Notes: a model not told the origin generated them from the sequence alone. DNA of 64,000 bases from Cyanoderma ruficeps (GCA_008694505.1 VZDJ01007747.1:2879390-2943389), one strand, 5' to 3'. Positions 49,482 to 61,934 are shown, counted from the first letter of the stretch. Numbers and translations: made by a program.

Positions 49482-51303
49482 TGGTTACAGCTTGTGTGGA
49501 ACAAATCTCTAAAGCACAGCAGTTAGGTTTCTTGTTGCTCAGCTTCTCTTCGACCCAGTGAGTTTGCAGCTCTCTGCTTGGTCAGTGGAGTGTGAAAGTA
49601 TGGTCCTGAAGCTGCTTCACCACTGCCAATGGTAATTGCTTAGCTCCCGTGTGTGCTTTGCTGGATGCAGGGTACACACTGTTTATTGCGCACAGGGACC
49701 CCAGAGAGAAAGACTCCTTTTTTTGGTTCCCACACCATTAGGCTGGGGATGAAGGTAGCACAGCTACACATTTAAATGATGTGACTGTGGCAGTTAGAGC
49801 TATTAGTGCTGGTGACAGAATGGCAGATGCTTTCTGATTGAAAACAAAAAAAATCTACCCCACAAATTACATTAAGCCCTTTTCTGCATTTTGAAAGGCA
49901 ATATGTGCTTTTACACCTGCCATAACTGTCAGCTGGCACGTGATGACTCTAACCAAGCTGACCTCTGCAAATTCATGATCTAGGCTGCTACTTCCACATA
50001 CAGCTATGCTTTTCCCTGCTCTGAAAAGCTCTTGCATTGTTTGCTGGTTGTGCTGCAGGCAAGTTCAGTCTGAGGGGGAAATTAGGACTTTCTCAGGAAG
50101 ACTCATGCTTTTCATCTGCTTTTAGGGACTTCAGGGATGCCTGGTTTTAATTTTGGAGTTTTTTCATTTTTATTCAAGGGGCTCCCATAGCTACCTGTAT
50201 TTGAACTGAGCATGTAATGTTTCTATTTCTACTCTAAACTACAGTCAGAGTGTAATTCATCTGCTTCTCTGCATTGTCACCTTAAAAACCTCCTGAAGAA
50301 CAAAGGCTTCATTTGCTGTATTTAAAGTAATCTTGTCTGGACAGCCCATTTCGATTGGTGGCTGAAGTGCCTTGAATCAAAACAGATATTTGGAGACCAT
50401 CAGGCCAAGCCTTCTGCCAGTGCAGTGACACTGTTCTGTTAGATGTGGGACTCAGAATATATTTATATACTTGGTAGCAATGTAACAGAGGATGACAGAT
50501 TAATTACTGTTGGAGTTGGGCCAAGCAGAGGACATAGTACTCTAGCAGGGGCCCCATTCCCCATGTGATAGATCATGTTTGTTCAAGCACTCAGAAACTC
50601 ATTAGGTTCAACCTAAGTTATTTGATAGAAACTCTTATTTAGGTAATTGCTGCTGCATTGTTTGGGTGAGCTTGTGCTCACAAGACATTTGCAGGAGGGG
50701 TGTTGGGGTCTGATGGGCTGCGGGACTGCAAAAGTTGTTCAGTTGAAGGGGGTTAATCCAACTGAAAGCGGAAGAGTTACAAAACCTGCTTGGAGAGGTG
50801 TCCTTGGCTTGAGTTTCTCTAAACAGCCATTTGGTTCCTTTATTCTTATAAATTTCCGAAGGGGAAAAGTTGGAGGCGTAACTTATTTAGGTTCAAGTCT
50901 CTTAGAGAAAGAAAAAAAGAAAACCAAGAAAATATAAAGGAAAAGCTTTCCTTGTCCCTGTGCCTTTGGAGCAGAAGAAAGAGCCTGAGTGGGAATCTGT
51001 TGGTATGGCATTTGTCTGGAGCTGCCTTTGACAAAGAGGCAGGAGCACTTTTCAGTCATGCTGTAGCATGAAGGACAAAGGCTGGGGTTTTTTTAGTGGT
51101 ATAAAACGGTAGGAGGAGGTGCTGCTGGGACCGCCTTTCCCCTCTCTGCCATGCTCTTAGGGGATTTCAATATTTCTTACTCAGGCTCAGATGCTTTTTC
51201 TGCTCTTTTACCTGCTTCACCTTTGTTGTGGTGCCTGCCCACTGCAATGGAAATTTTCACAGGTAGGAAATGTTTATGGGAAGGAGCAGAATAATTTATT
51301 ACC

Positions 51304-51371
51304 AAAAAAAAAAAAAAAAAGTGAGAGAACATTGTTCCTCTAGTCAGATGTTTATTTAGTGTTTATTTAGT
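51304..51371 (+). repeat. Poly-A run of 17 and 11-base tandem duplication
   Basis: Seventeen A at 51304-51320; then GTTTATTTAGT occurs twice in tandem (51350-51360, 51361-51371). No SINE or retrogene body precedes the A run: the upstream sequence lacks AATAAA and any recognised open frame. Confidence 0.8.
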
Positions 51372-52479
51372 GGCTGCATATCAATTATCTGTTTGAACAG
51401 GTTTCATTACAGAAAGTGCAAAATCCCTGAGCACATTTTAAAATATGCTAATCCTTACTTAGGCAGGAAATGGAAAAGGCTCATTTACAGTTTAATTTCT
51501 AATCCATGTGGGTTGCCATGTTGTATTCTGGGACATAAATAGAAAAGTTGGAGAGGACAGCTCACTCACAATAAACAGGTGCTGTTGCTTTGCTCTTCTG
51601 CTTACTCACTCTAATCATGTGTCATAGCACAAGCCACAAAATGTTGGGCACAAACTCTGCCAAAACCATTCTAGTCTGTGTTTTTCCTTTTGAGGGATAC
51701 CATATGGGCAAGAGCTTGTAGATCAACACCGATGAGGAGGGAATGAACAGGTTCCTATCTGATGTGGTGAGGACCTGCACAAAGAGCTGCTACAGCCCTT
51801 TCCTTTGGCTGGACATATTAATAGAAAAGGATCAGCACACAGCCCCACAGAACACACAAAAAAAAGCAAAACCACATTTCCCACTCAGGTTCCTGCTGCT
51901 GCTGGAATGCTGCTAAAATGTGCCAGGACAAAGAAAGTTCTTTCTCTTTTTTCTCGGTTTTCTTACTCTAAAAAAGTTGTTCTGCACTAATGAGCTCCCC
52001 CTCCAACTTTCCCCCTGTAGTACTTTATAACATTAATGAAATCAGCTAATCCCTCTGATAAAATATTTATTCAGGCAAGACTACCAATTTTGCTGTCAGG
52101 CCTCCCATATCAGTGTTTAATCAGTTGCCCGATGCTGTTGTTTTCCAGGTGCCACAAATATTATCCCCTACAATTTCAGATCCAGGCTGTTGGCTCCCTC
52201 CCTTTGAGATTTCTGGAAAGAAGACAGAATTGGCAAACTTTCAAGAGAAAATATTTCTTGAAATACCTGTCTCTGTAGTTATTTGAAAATCAAGAGGGGG
52301 AAGGCACGTTAGGAGCCTGGGAGGGAAAATCCAGCTGTAGCAGGAGATGCAGTGGCAGTCCAGGGCCCAAGCAGTGAAACAAGAAGGGACACCTTTTTTT
52401 CAGGACTGCTGCTAACACAGCCTTGGGAGGGCAGTGACAGATATCTGAAGCAATGGGACACAGGGTATATTTGATATAG

Positions 52480-52812
52480 AGCAGCAGAGTTTAATTATGG
52501 ACAAGAATCAAATTGATATTCATAGGGTGATAAATAAATAATGCGTGTGCAGTCACACAGAAGGACAAGAACATTTTTCTCAAGCGAAAGAAATAAAATC
52601 AGCAAAACAGAAATTAAAAATGGATCTATTTAGCAGAGTTTCTGGTTATGTGATTAATACATCAGTTGGTGGGCTCGATCTTCTCTTTCTCAAGGAGTCA
52701 CATCTTGGCTAAAGGGTACGAAATGCTCTGGGGTCACATATCTCATTCCCTGATCGCTGCTTTGAGATTTGCAGCTAGCATTTTTTCTCCTCAGGGGGTG
52801 AATCGAGCCCCA
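52480..52812. promoter_or_regulatory. Candidate regulatory block with long-spaced inverted 9-mer
   Basis: The AT-rich left part has homeodomain-type cores (GTTTAATTATGG, TGATTAATAC) and isolated CpGs. GGGCTCGAT at 52671-52679 is perfectly mirrored by ATCGAGCCC at 52802-52810, 122 bases away. No transposon family with such ends comes to mind. The texture suggests a conserved non-coding element; that is not proven. Confidence 0.25.
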
Positions 52813-52814
52813 GG

Positions 52815-54620
52815 AGGTTTAGCAGCAGCTAAAAGGACGAGGGGGAAACTGGAGGAGTTGATTTGATGGTGATGGAGAGAGAAAGGGAAGTGGAACAGTA
52901 TTCTCCCTGGTTGGCTGAGCCGGGGGTACAAGCCAGCACACAACTATTCAGCAGGAGGCCCTTTAATGTAGGTTAGCTTTTAGTTCGACCTTTTCAAAAA
53001 GAGCTGGGCAGTTCACATAGGAGGATCAATGTATCAATGCCACAGTTGCTGTTTTATTTTCCTAATTTCAGGAAATATCTCTTAAACAGTTGGGGCTTCT
53101 GACAAAGTTCCTCTCTGAAACACATGTTTCTTCAAGATTAGGTCTTAACTTTCACATATAATCTGATGTTTCTTGTACTTGCAGCTACAGACATAAGCTC
53201 AAAAATAAGAAAGAAATCATCTGAAATAAAAAAAAAGTGAGAAAATCAGCGTGTTATGCTTTCAACAAAATGATTTAAGTTTTACTCTTGGATTTGAGGA
53301 GTGGATTTGAGGCCTCATAATGATTTCAGTAGGTGGTGCTATCAATACTGTGTTAAAAAAATGAAGGACCTAACAAAGACTGGCAGAAAATGGCAGCTTG
53401 GATGCATCAGGGATTTGGGTGACTTTCATTTGTCCACTGAGCACCCTTGCATGTTTCAAAAGAACTTATTCCTGGCTATGCCTGAGTTGGTGCTTTGCTA
53501 AGGACCAAGCAGAATTTATTTCTAGAAATAAGATAGGAGAAAGATCACACTAAAATGAGTGTGTGTGTATCTGTATGTATGTATAAGCTTAAAAAAAAGA
53601 TATAAAGGGGGCCTTAGGTAAATGTTAATTGTGGCTGTAGCTCCATAGGGCAAGGCAGCTTCTTGATGTCCCTTTGCTTCCCTTATCCCCTGCACTCAGC
53701 AGCCACCTGCCCCAGCATCTAGGAGGAAATCTGAGAAATGCTGCCTTGGCAGAGGAGAGCTTGATAAGCATGGAAGACTTCATTTTTAATTAATTTTCTT
53801 CTTGTTCAAAGAAGACACAGAGAATGTAGCATGGAAGAACAAGATCTGAAACAAATTGCTAACTGTAGTAACAATCATTTTTTGTCTTGGTTATAAGTTT
53901 GTTTTTTTTCAACCTTGGCTGATGGACCTACACAAAAGTTCTGTGGCAAGGATTAAAAGAGCAGGCAAAGGTGTGATAGAGGCATTGCTTAATTTTCAAG
54001 TGACCTAGGAGATTTTTCAAAGTTTTCCAGGAGGTGTCAGCAGTACTTTAAACCTTTCATCTTCCGCGATGGAGAGTTCTGACTAAGTTCTTTTTCTAAA
54101 TTAAATAAAGGGAAGAATCCCATACTATGGAAATAGTAAATATCATCATCCAGTCCCACCCCTGAAGAGATGGATCCTTGCTGCTGGCTCAGCCTAGGTT
54201 TGCAAGCTTTTGGGCACTGCATGTTTTGGCAGAACTTCTTACCACCAGACTCTTGGCTAGTGGGCTGTGTTGGCGTTGTTTCCCTTCCTGTGTTCTCGGT
54301 AAGCATCAGCCCTAAGGCTGGCTCTGGAGATCTTGTTCAGTCATGGGTCTTGGCAACTTCCAAGTCCTGCAGAACCTGAGCTTTCATGTCCATAAAGCAT
54401 ATTTTTGCCCAGGTGCTGTGAGAAAATCTTGAAAAATATAACCCTGTGTGCATACATCAAAGATAATTAAAATATTTTTAAATACTTGTCTTTTTCTTTA
54501 AAAAAGAAACAACCAACCCTGGTTTTGGGACTGGAAGCACTGCTTTTTGGATGAGAGGAGAAACAGCTCTATTTATACTTCTTTCATTGTCCATAGCTGG
54601 CATTCATAGGAGCTGTTAGG
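52815..54620. other. Non-coding stretch
   Basis: No gene is supported; the longest frame is 89 codons on the minus strand (54037-54306). A short (GT)5 and TATG-type simple repeat is at about 53559-53585. Nothing else stands out. Confidence 0.65.
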
Positions 54621-54624
54621 ATAA

Positions 54625-54703
54625 CCTGGTCCAGGTTCTCGGCTGGTGTAAGCTGGCAGAACTCAGCAAGCTTCACAGATGTTGAGCCAAGTTATACTGC
54701 TTT
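54625..54703 (+). repeat. Old amniote interspersed repeat relic (CTGGTGTAA type)
   Basis: GTCCAGGTTCTCGGCTGGTG, then TAAGCTGGCAGAACTC, then a degenerate TTCACAGATGTTGAGCC and AAGTTATACTG. This matches in order a semi-palindromic repeat frequent in reptile genomes: CCAGATCCTCAGCTGGTG, TAAATCGGCATAACTCCATT, GACTTCAATGGAGC. The mirrored right arm is mostly lost. The family name is uncertain. Confidence 0.5.
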
Positions 54704-54704
54704 A

Positions 54705-56310
54705 GAAGCCAGGAAAATAGTCATAACAACAGAGAGAACACTTTCCACCTGAGGATCAGAAAGGAGACAGGAAAGCCCATGGAACCTGCGAGGGAGGGTA
54801 TTACTGGAAGTGGCCCTCAGTTCAGCATTGTGCATCTTTTTGTGATAATAAAAAAAAAGAAAGGAGGGAGGTTGTGCAGCCATAATCTGGTGCAACTGGG
54901 GACAAAAAATGCTGTGCTTTAAATCCTGCTGTTGGTCGATGCAGCAATGTTAGGGAGAGACATAGGTGATTTTGCCAGTCTCAGTGTTTTCAATTTGTTT
55001 ATACATGGCTAATTAGTAAAGAAAAAGGGTAATCAGAGGAATAAAAACTTGACAACATTTCATTTCAGGGCTTACTGTGAAAAGGCCTTTAAAAAAAGCA
55101 CAGGCATTGAAAGGAGATAAGGCTTTTCTATTTCAAAATCCAGCAGAGTCCAATAAAATCAGGCAGATTGACAGGCACAAAGAATTACAGTCAATTTACT
55201 TTTGAAAATGAGTACTATTGGGTGGATAGTGGGTAGAGTCACTCACTAAGGTCTGCTTTGGGGCTATTTGATCAAACTCTTCTATGTGATCATAGATATC
55301 ATCTTAAAGTATCATCATACTGACGCATGATTTTTCACATTGCAATAATTAAGTGCTGGGACGCTCAATAAATTCTGGGGAGAGCTTGGGCCGATCACAG
55401 CAAGTACTGAGCTAAGAAAGCCACACTGCTGTGAGGTATGTTTTCTTAACCTCTTCTATTTGGTTCTGGCAGGATATTTTATGAAATGATCTTTTAAAAT
55501 AGGTCAGTTGTGTAAACATAATCAAGAGGTTGGCCCATGAGTTAGAGTGGCTTATTAAAAAAAGCACTGGACTGTTCAAACCATTAATGGCCAGCAGGTT
55601 TAGAGATGAAAAGAAGATAAATCTGTTGCATAGGATTGTGTGAAATGGAAGGTCCTCTGCAGAGTGTTTGCCTGAGTCTTACCCCATGCTAGCAGGTTTG
55701 GAAAAACAAGTTGCATCAGCCCAGAGGTAGTGGAGCCTACCCAAGTCCAGCTCACTCTCATGTGGCTTTTGTTGTGCATAATAAACTTGCCCTTGGTAGA
55801 GATACTGATAAGGTCTTTCCTGTCAACGCCAGCTTGCAGGAAACTTGTAGGAAGCACAAATCAGAAAAGGAAACCAAAACTGGGCAGTGGGCTCAATATA
55901 TGATCACTGCACATACAGAAGCTTTGTTTCCCCAGAGACTCAAATTCTTTAGGTGTCAACCTCTCAGCTGAGCTGAAAGGATGAAGAGGAGAAGACAGTA
56001 AAGGATAAAACCCAGTGTTAACCCATTAGCAGGTTCATAAGGGCAAACACAGTTAACTGTGTGACAGCAGAAGTGCAAGGAAGGTTTTTGTGAAGATTGC
56101 AGGAATCCGGTCTCTTTGCATCATCCCTGTCCGGCTTTTAATCCTGCTTTACAATTGCCCTCTGCCATGCTTGTCTGGGGTATTGAGAAGAGGTGATCTT
56201 TTCTTCCAGTTTTTTCTTTTTACTATTTTTTCTTTCTTTCTTTTGCCCCCTTTGCTGGATATCCTTTCTGGAGCATCTCCTCTCTGCCTGCCTCAGCCCC
56301 ACTTGGCAGC
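54705..56310. other. Non-coding stretch
   Basis: No gene is supported; the longest frames are 86 codons (55711-55971 plus) and 85 codons (55600-55857 minus), overlapping on opposite strands. The part at 55230-55400 is AT-rich with two CpGs and could be conserved. A pyrimidine-rich tract (TTTCTTTCTTTC type) lies at 56205-56245. Confidence 0.6.
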
Positions 56311-56314
56311 AGTG

Positions 56315-56728
56315 CGCCTGCGTGCTGCAATGCCCTGAGCCGTGCTTAACGTGTCCCCAGGAAACCTGGCACCACGTCCACCGGGACCAAATTTCAAGGC
56401 ATATCCCTATTAGCTTATTTTGATGTTTTTATCTTTCCGTGATCAGGAACCATTCTCTGCAGCCAAAACAGACACTTTCCCGATGGCATCGAGTGAATTT
56501 TTAGCTCTCCTCTGAGGAGAGGCCTTCAATAAAATATGAGCCGCTTGCCACGCTGACTGGCTGGAGCTCTGTGGCGTCTCCGGCGGTTCCTGCCTTTTGC
56601 TGTCAGTTTACACTTGTATGAACATCGGCTCGGCTGCCCCGTGTTGCTGTAAGTGGAGGTTTGCACGCAAACATGGCCTCCACAAAAGCCACCTCAGGCG
56701 AAAGCACTTCCCAGTGCAGTGCTACCCG
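56315..56728. promoter_or_regulatory. Mild CpG cluster, possible regulatory element
   Basis: Twenty CpGs occur in about 414 bases, densest at 56541-56643 (eight in about 100), well above the neighbouring sequence. It contains CTGTAAGT (56647-56654), which resembles a splice donor but has no recognised exon before it. Open frames here (92 codons at 56597-56875 plus) do not resemble known proteins. It might be a decayed or small CpG island with promoter or enhancer activity. Confidence 0.3.
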
Positions 56729-56734
56729 GGCTCT

Positions 56735-59700
56735 CCAGTGGGTAACTCTGCCAGTGGTTTGGCACTGGGACATGTTTTAGTCATGAGGGATGGGGGTCCC
56801 TTCCCTCCCACCTCCCCCCTGACCAGGGAATGTGGCAGGTTTGCTCAAAGGCACTTGAGAGCAGATTGCCAGTGATTTCTGAGGAGCGGCACATCACCGC
56901 AAGGAAGTTTGATTCGGCTGTGGGAGTGTTTGTTGAAGGTTTGATACACACAAGCCTTGTGCTCTGAAGAGACACCATGGAAGCCCCATCCCCCCCTTTA
57001 ACTCCTGAGCTCCCACCTTCAGTTTCTTCAGGAAATAAACTCACCAGTTTTTGTCTGCAGCCTGGGAGGTGAAGCAGGTCTGTGGGCCATTCAACCTCCT
57101 CTTCTACTGAAGCTGAAATGACTGAAAATCCATGGGAAATTCCAAAAGGGGGGGAAGCACACATACACAGTAAATCAGGTTAGATTTTGCACCTGCTGAA
57201 ACCTCCTGGGTTTCTTTTCTTCATGAGGCTAATTCTTCTGTCTTGCTACCCCTAATTGCAGGTTGGGAAGTTTCTTGCTTCTTCAGGGCTACCCCTGCAC
57301 TGTGGCACAGATTAACTGCTGGAAATGTCCCTGGGGTGTAGCAGTTCCCACCAGCATACAGCTTTTTTGCCAGGAGTCTGTAAAATACAGGTGAAAAAGT
57401 GGGGATCCTACATGGCATAAACCCCACAATTTTTGGTCTCACCCAAGTTGCATGTTTGTTTAATGGGAAATGTGTGCAGAGGTGAGGAGCATCAAGTGAG
57501 GAGACTCCATAGGAGACTTGGGGCAGAGGCAAGTTTGAAGAGGGCATGGAGAAGAGAAAAACCACTGTCATGGCAAAATTCTGTGAAGTTGGTAGAACTA
57601 TCCTCTGAGCTATTTCAGTAGTGTTGTACCCAAAATGTAATTAGATCTGTGTGTCACTTACTAGTTCTTAAGAGTTTCTGTAACTTCTTTATGGGAATTT
57701 CAAAAGCAGGCTGAGACTGTCCTACATCCCAGGTGAAGAGAACTTGGCTGAATAATAATTACCATGGGCTATCCTGCTTTATTCCCTGTGCCATGCAGCC
57801 ATCTGCATCCAAGTCCTGGGGGAGGCATATTTGAAGTTAATGCTGAACCAGATTACTGAAGGAGAAATGCTGGAAGTTTTCAGGAGATGAGACCTGGGGT
57901 GTTTTAGGAGGCTGCAGGGCCAGGGAAGCACTGGAGGGGAGAGGGGCACTTGCAGCAAAGACATTGAAGCTACTTAGCTAAAGGGGAGATGATTTGCTTT
58001 GCAATGTATTTGTAAAAGGACTGACTTTTTGGCCAAATATTTAATTTTTCTTTAGCAGTTTATCCTTCCACAGCTGGCAGCACTGCAGCAAAGCATGAGG
58101 GGAAATGCTGCTGCTGAAAATGGGAGTTGATAAAGGGGAACTTTTGACAAGCCGGTGGCTCCTTGTGGTCCCAGGACCCACTGAGTTTCAGTCAAGTTTA
58201 TTCAGTTACTCAGGAGCTTTTGAAAAATTACTGAGTCTCTCCCCTCTCATTATTGCGGTCTCCCCAGCAGGTAGCTCAGGCTTCTATAATCCTTAAATCA
58301 AATATGACAGCTTCTCCCTTGTATTGGTTTTCATTTTCACAGCAGCTTCAGGATGAATATTTCTCTTACTCCTTGTTGCCAGTGGACCGATGTTAACCAT
58401 TTTAAAAGAAGCAACAAATATTATGTTTTTGTATTCAGGTGTGCCAGCTAATGCCAATTGCTTCAGCTTTGAGTAAACCTGGAGATTAAAACGTAGTGCT
58501 CTAAAAGGAAAGATAGTTCCTTGCTAAATGCAGTAGTATTATTTATGACTGTGTTTGCGTTCTGTTTCCCAAAATCTCCTCTGTAAAGTCAACATTTGGC
58601 ATTAAAATCTATCTTAAGATATCAGGCTGAAGTGTGTAAGGAAAAAAACAATAACTTCCAGCAGCACATTTTCATTACTGTGGAACTAAAAAAGTCCACT
58701 AAGAAATAGTGGAGTATTTTCTTGAAGCTTTTTTTTTTCACCATTCCATACATATTTTCTCAAGCAGTTTAATCAGGCAAAAGCTTATTTTATCATTTGA
58801 CTTTTTTTTTTTAAGATTTATTTTTATTTTTTTATTCCTACAGTGGTTCCTGACCTTTTGGGAAATTGCTTATTTAAAATGCTGCAAAGAAAGTGCTGTC
58901 AGTTATTTATGGGGCTTTATGTCATGATTTGGGAAAACTGACCTTGATTTACTTGTGCCATTAGAGACTGCATGAAAGGAATAAACTAACATTTTCAATA
59001 GCATCACTAAGTAAAACCAGCAAAGTCTGTCAGTCACTTTTTCCAGGTTGTGTACTTGAAAAAGTAGGCAAAAATATTAATTGGCTTCTTGATTGTACTG
59101 ATAGATCCAAAGCGACTTTAAATGCCTTGAACTGGTTAGTGAATATTTCCTCACTAAGACCAGTATTTAAAATTCTTTCCTATATAGTCCAAACTGCATA
59201 ACCAGGAATGGGAATGGAGAGGTGCTCAGAGCCCGGTTCTGTGGGAAGAGGTACAGTGGGGGATTGAAATGAAAAGGCAATTATTTCGTTTTTAAACCGT
59301 TCTTTAAATAAATGCGCAGCTCTGCAGGATGCAGTGAGAATCTGAGAATCACCTTTTGGGGTCTGGGAGGGCAAGCACTGCCACCAAATATTTCTTTGCC
59401 TGGTTAATCCCTTTGGGAATTCTCATGTGCTTAAAATGAGGTGCCTGCTTGAGTACCTTCCCCAGTCCGAGCCGCGGACAAGGAATAACAATGATGTCAA
59501 GAGCAAATGCAGCTGGAAATAAGCTGAAGATGAGGAGCGTTCAGCACCCTGTGGCTCCCCGTGTTACTGGGCATTTACACATAATTTTTAAAATTTCCTC
59601 CTGCTCCCTGCATTCTCCTTCCACACAAAAGCTTTGGGCAGAATCCTACTTTCCTTTTCCCTAAATAATTGTTCCAGCATATGTGGTGAATTTTTAAAGT

Positions 59701-61045
59701 AGGAAACCCCCCCCTACAAATACATCTAGCACCCACTTCTCTATCGCTCCATCCATTCCTCATTGATTAGAAACTGGAGAGGCTCAAGAGGTGCTCACAA
59801 AGGGCTGATTGCAAAGTCAAGGAAAATGAGACATTCTCCAAAAGGGCTTTTCATCTGCTGCTGCCGTCGTGCTTTTCCTGCAACTCTGGNTTATTTTTAT
59901 TTTATTTTTTTTATTTAATTTAATTTTTTTTTTCCTGAAGAACTCACTGTACAGGATGCTTATTCTGGGAAGCTCCTTTGAGAGGCTGGAGGTATTTTTT
60001 AAGAGTCATTCCCTATGTGTTTAACATGAGCAAATATTTTAGAGTTCCACTTTGACAGTTTTAGGTAAATATAACTTTGGTTTCACTGCACAGAAAGAAT
60101 CTGGACCTGTAGAATAAAAGAAGTAGTTTTCTTCTAGGCATTTATAACCCCTATCCTCTGTAAGTGAAGCCTCTGCATTTTGTATTTTAAAAAGAGTTTA
60201 CAGAAAGTGTTTACAAATTGCATCATGTGCGTCTGTGGCAGAATGTAGGCTGGCTGTATTTTATGAGCATGATAAATACAGCTTTTGATGAGAGTCTCAG
60301 CTCTAGATGTTAAGTGAAGCAGAACAATAACAGCAAAAACTTCAAATTTGTGTAGTTTCACCTTCCCTCCAGATTCTCACTTGAGAATGAAAAATCAGCA
60401 GTAAGGGTAGACAACTGGACTGCATTTTGCAGTAGCAAAAGCTAATGTGGAATTTGCTCATTCGGGCAAAAACAGGTTAAAAAAAAAACAGATTGTGGCA
60501 TAATAACCAAATTACGACATCTAATTTGTAGGTTTAACTTGCTAATTATGTGTGATACGTGGGTTGTGAAGGAGGAATACCAAGCACTAGAAGCTTTCCT
60601 TTTGTCTTTGGGAATTTGTTTTTGTTGGGGGCAGGAAGAGGAAAAAAAAAATGCCTTTGCCACATGCAACTGAGCTTTATTCTCTTGTGCCAGGTGGAAT
60701 AAAAAGTAACTATACAGAGTGGTGGGTGGTGTGTTCGTTTTAAAAGAAATAGAGGGTGTGATAGGCATTTTGCGGGGTTTAGATGCCTCTAATGTATGTA
60801 CATATGCTTTTGTGAAAAAGAAATTCTTCACTGTAAGAAATTCTCAGAGTGAAGACTAGCACCCTGAAGTTTTTATTGCCAGAGTGTGTTTCCAATGGCT
60901 GTCAGGAGTGCCAGTGTCGATATTTAAGATGAATTTGTGTGTAAGTGCCAGCTCTGTCTGTACAGACAGTTGCTCCACTTTTTCTTTTTTTTTTCTCTGC
61001 TTTGTAAGTAACTGTCAGTATTTGCTAGCCAATATTAAGCAGGAC
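56735..61045. other. Non-coding stretch
   Basis: No gene is supported. Minus-strand frames of 127 codons (56781-57164), 116 codons (57221-57571) and 129 codons (60442-60831) lack recognised domains. Short G or C runs occur at 57141-57155 and 59707-59713. An unresolved base at 59890 begins an AT tract. The block 60385-60570 has several homeodomain-type cores. Confidence 0.6.
59890..59937 (+). repeat. Unresolved base and A/T low-complexity tract
   Basis: An N at 59890 is followed by about 44 bases of T with scattered A (irregular TTTTA, TTTAA units). The assembly is probably inaccurate in length here. Confidence 0.85.
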
Positions 61046-61049
61046 TATT

Positions 61050-61490
61050 TACCTTGTCAAAAATGCATGCTTTTAATTTAATTCTGAAGTCGGGAATGCA
61101 CCATTCTCCCCTGCAGTTGATAGACAGGGTTAATACTCTGGCAGCTGAAATCTGGGGACTGGAGCAAAATGCAAATGGCCACGGAGGAGGTTTGAGAAAA
61201 ACGGCTTCGTGTGAACTTGACAGTGAGGGAAGCAAGAAGGAACAAAATGACCTACATTTGCTGGGACAAACGTGGTCGTTAATGAAAGAGAAGGGCATAC
61301 AAGCATTTGTACTTTTATGTGTGTACATTCATAATGCTCACACTTGCAGTAAACCCACAATCTGTCTTGAAATCGCTCTGAGGTATTAAATAGCTCTCTA
61401 TACAGTAGATGCATTTGAGTTGAATCTTCTAGGACTGCAGCAGCTGACTTGAAAAACTCAGTCAATATTGGCAAAAATTGAAGCATTGCC
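61050..61490. promoter_or_regulatory. Candidate conserved block open on both strands
   Basis: A 111-codon plus frame (61054-61389) faces minus frames of 97 codons (61035-61328) and 118 codons (61130-61486). Seven or so CpGs are scattered here in otherwise CpG-poor DNA, with motifs such as ATGCAAATGG and TCGTTAATGA. No frame resembles a protein I know. It could be a conserved non-coding element or, less likely, an exon. Confidence 0.2.
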
Positions 61491-61689
61491 TTTTTTACTC
61501 ATGGACATGCAAACATTTTAGTTGTTAAAGGAGGTGCTTCTCTGCAGCTTTTAGGTGTGTTTTAGTTAAAACAAACCAACCCAGAACAAAATCCCAACCT
61601 AATCCTGGTAACTTGTTTCCTTTATATTTCAGTTTTAAGAACTTGCACCCCTTTGGAGAGGGAAGGGGGAATGTTGCAGCACACACTGA

Positions 61690-61930
61690 TTAACCATTAG
61701 GAATAACAAAATGCACTCAAACGAAACCCTCTTCAAATCAATAGCAATCCTAATGCATGACGGATTTAAATTCACCTGAGAACTGTATTTTACCTTGGAG
61801 ATAAGGGAAGTGGTTGCACTGAGCTTAGTTGAATTAATAACAATAATTACATATCGAATTAAATACATTCTGCTCCACATACAGCACATTTCAGCAGCAA
61901 AAACTTCATTAATAAGAGATGCAGAAATGT
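61690..61930. promoter_or_regulatory. Candidate regulatory block rich in TAAT/ATTA cores
   Basis: Eight or more TAAT/ATTA cores, with a POU-like CTAATGCATGACGG (61750-61763), GAATTAATAACAATAATTAC (61831-61850) and CATTAATAAG near 61907. Typical of homeodomain-responsive enhancers, but unproven. Confidence 0.25.
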
Positions 61931-61934
61931 GTTG

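Larger units (their letters stand above)
48915..52475. other. Non-coding stretch with a short CpG cluster
   Basis: No gene is supported; the longest frame is 96 codons (50647-50937 plus). Six CpGs fall within 49432-49481. A 17-base A run lies at 51304-51320 with an 11-base tandem duplication just after it. The rest is unique. Confidence 0.6.

Noticed and set aside
51200..51320. Processed retrogene ending in the 17-base A run
   Set aside because: There is no AATAAA at the expected distance, no recognisable gene body and no visible target-site duplication.
56781..57164. 127-codon open frame, minus strand
   Set aside because: Locally GC-rich sequence lowers stop frequency; no domain and no splice-site context support it.
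59540..59548. REST (RE1) site
   Set aside because: Only the left half-site TTCAGCACC is present; the right half does not match at any allowed spacing that I can see.
60442..60831. 129-codon open frame, minus strand
   Set aside because: Its phenylalanine and lysine runs come from poly-T/poly-A in AT-rich DNA, and no known motif is present.
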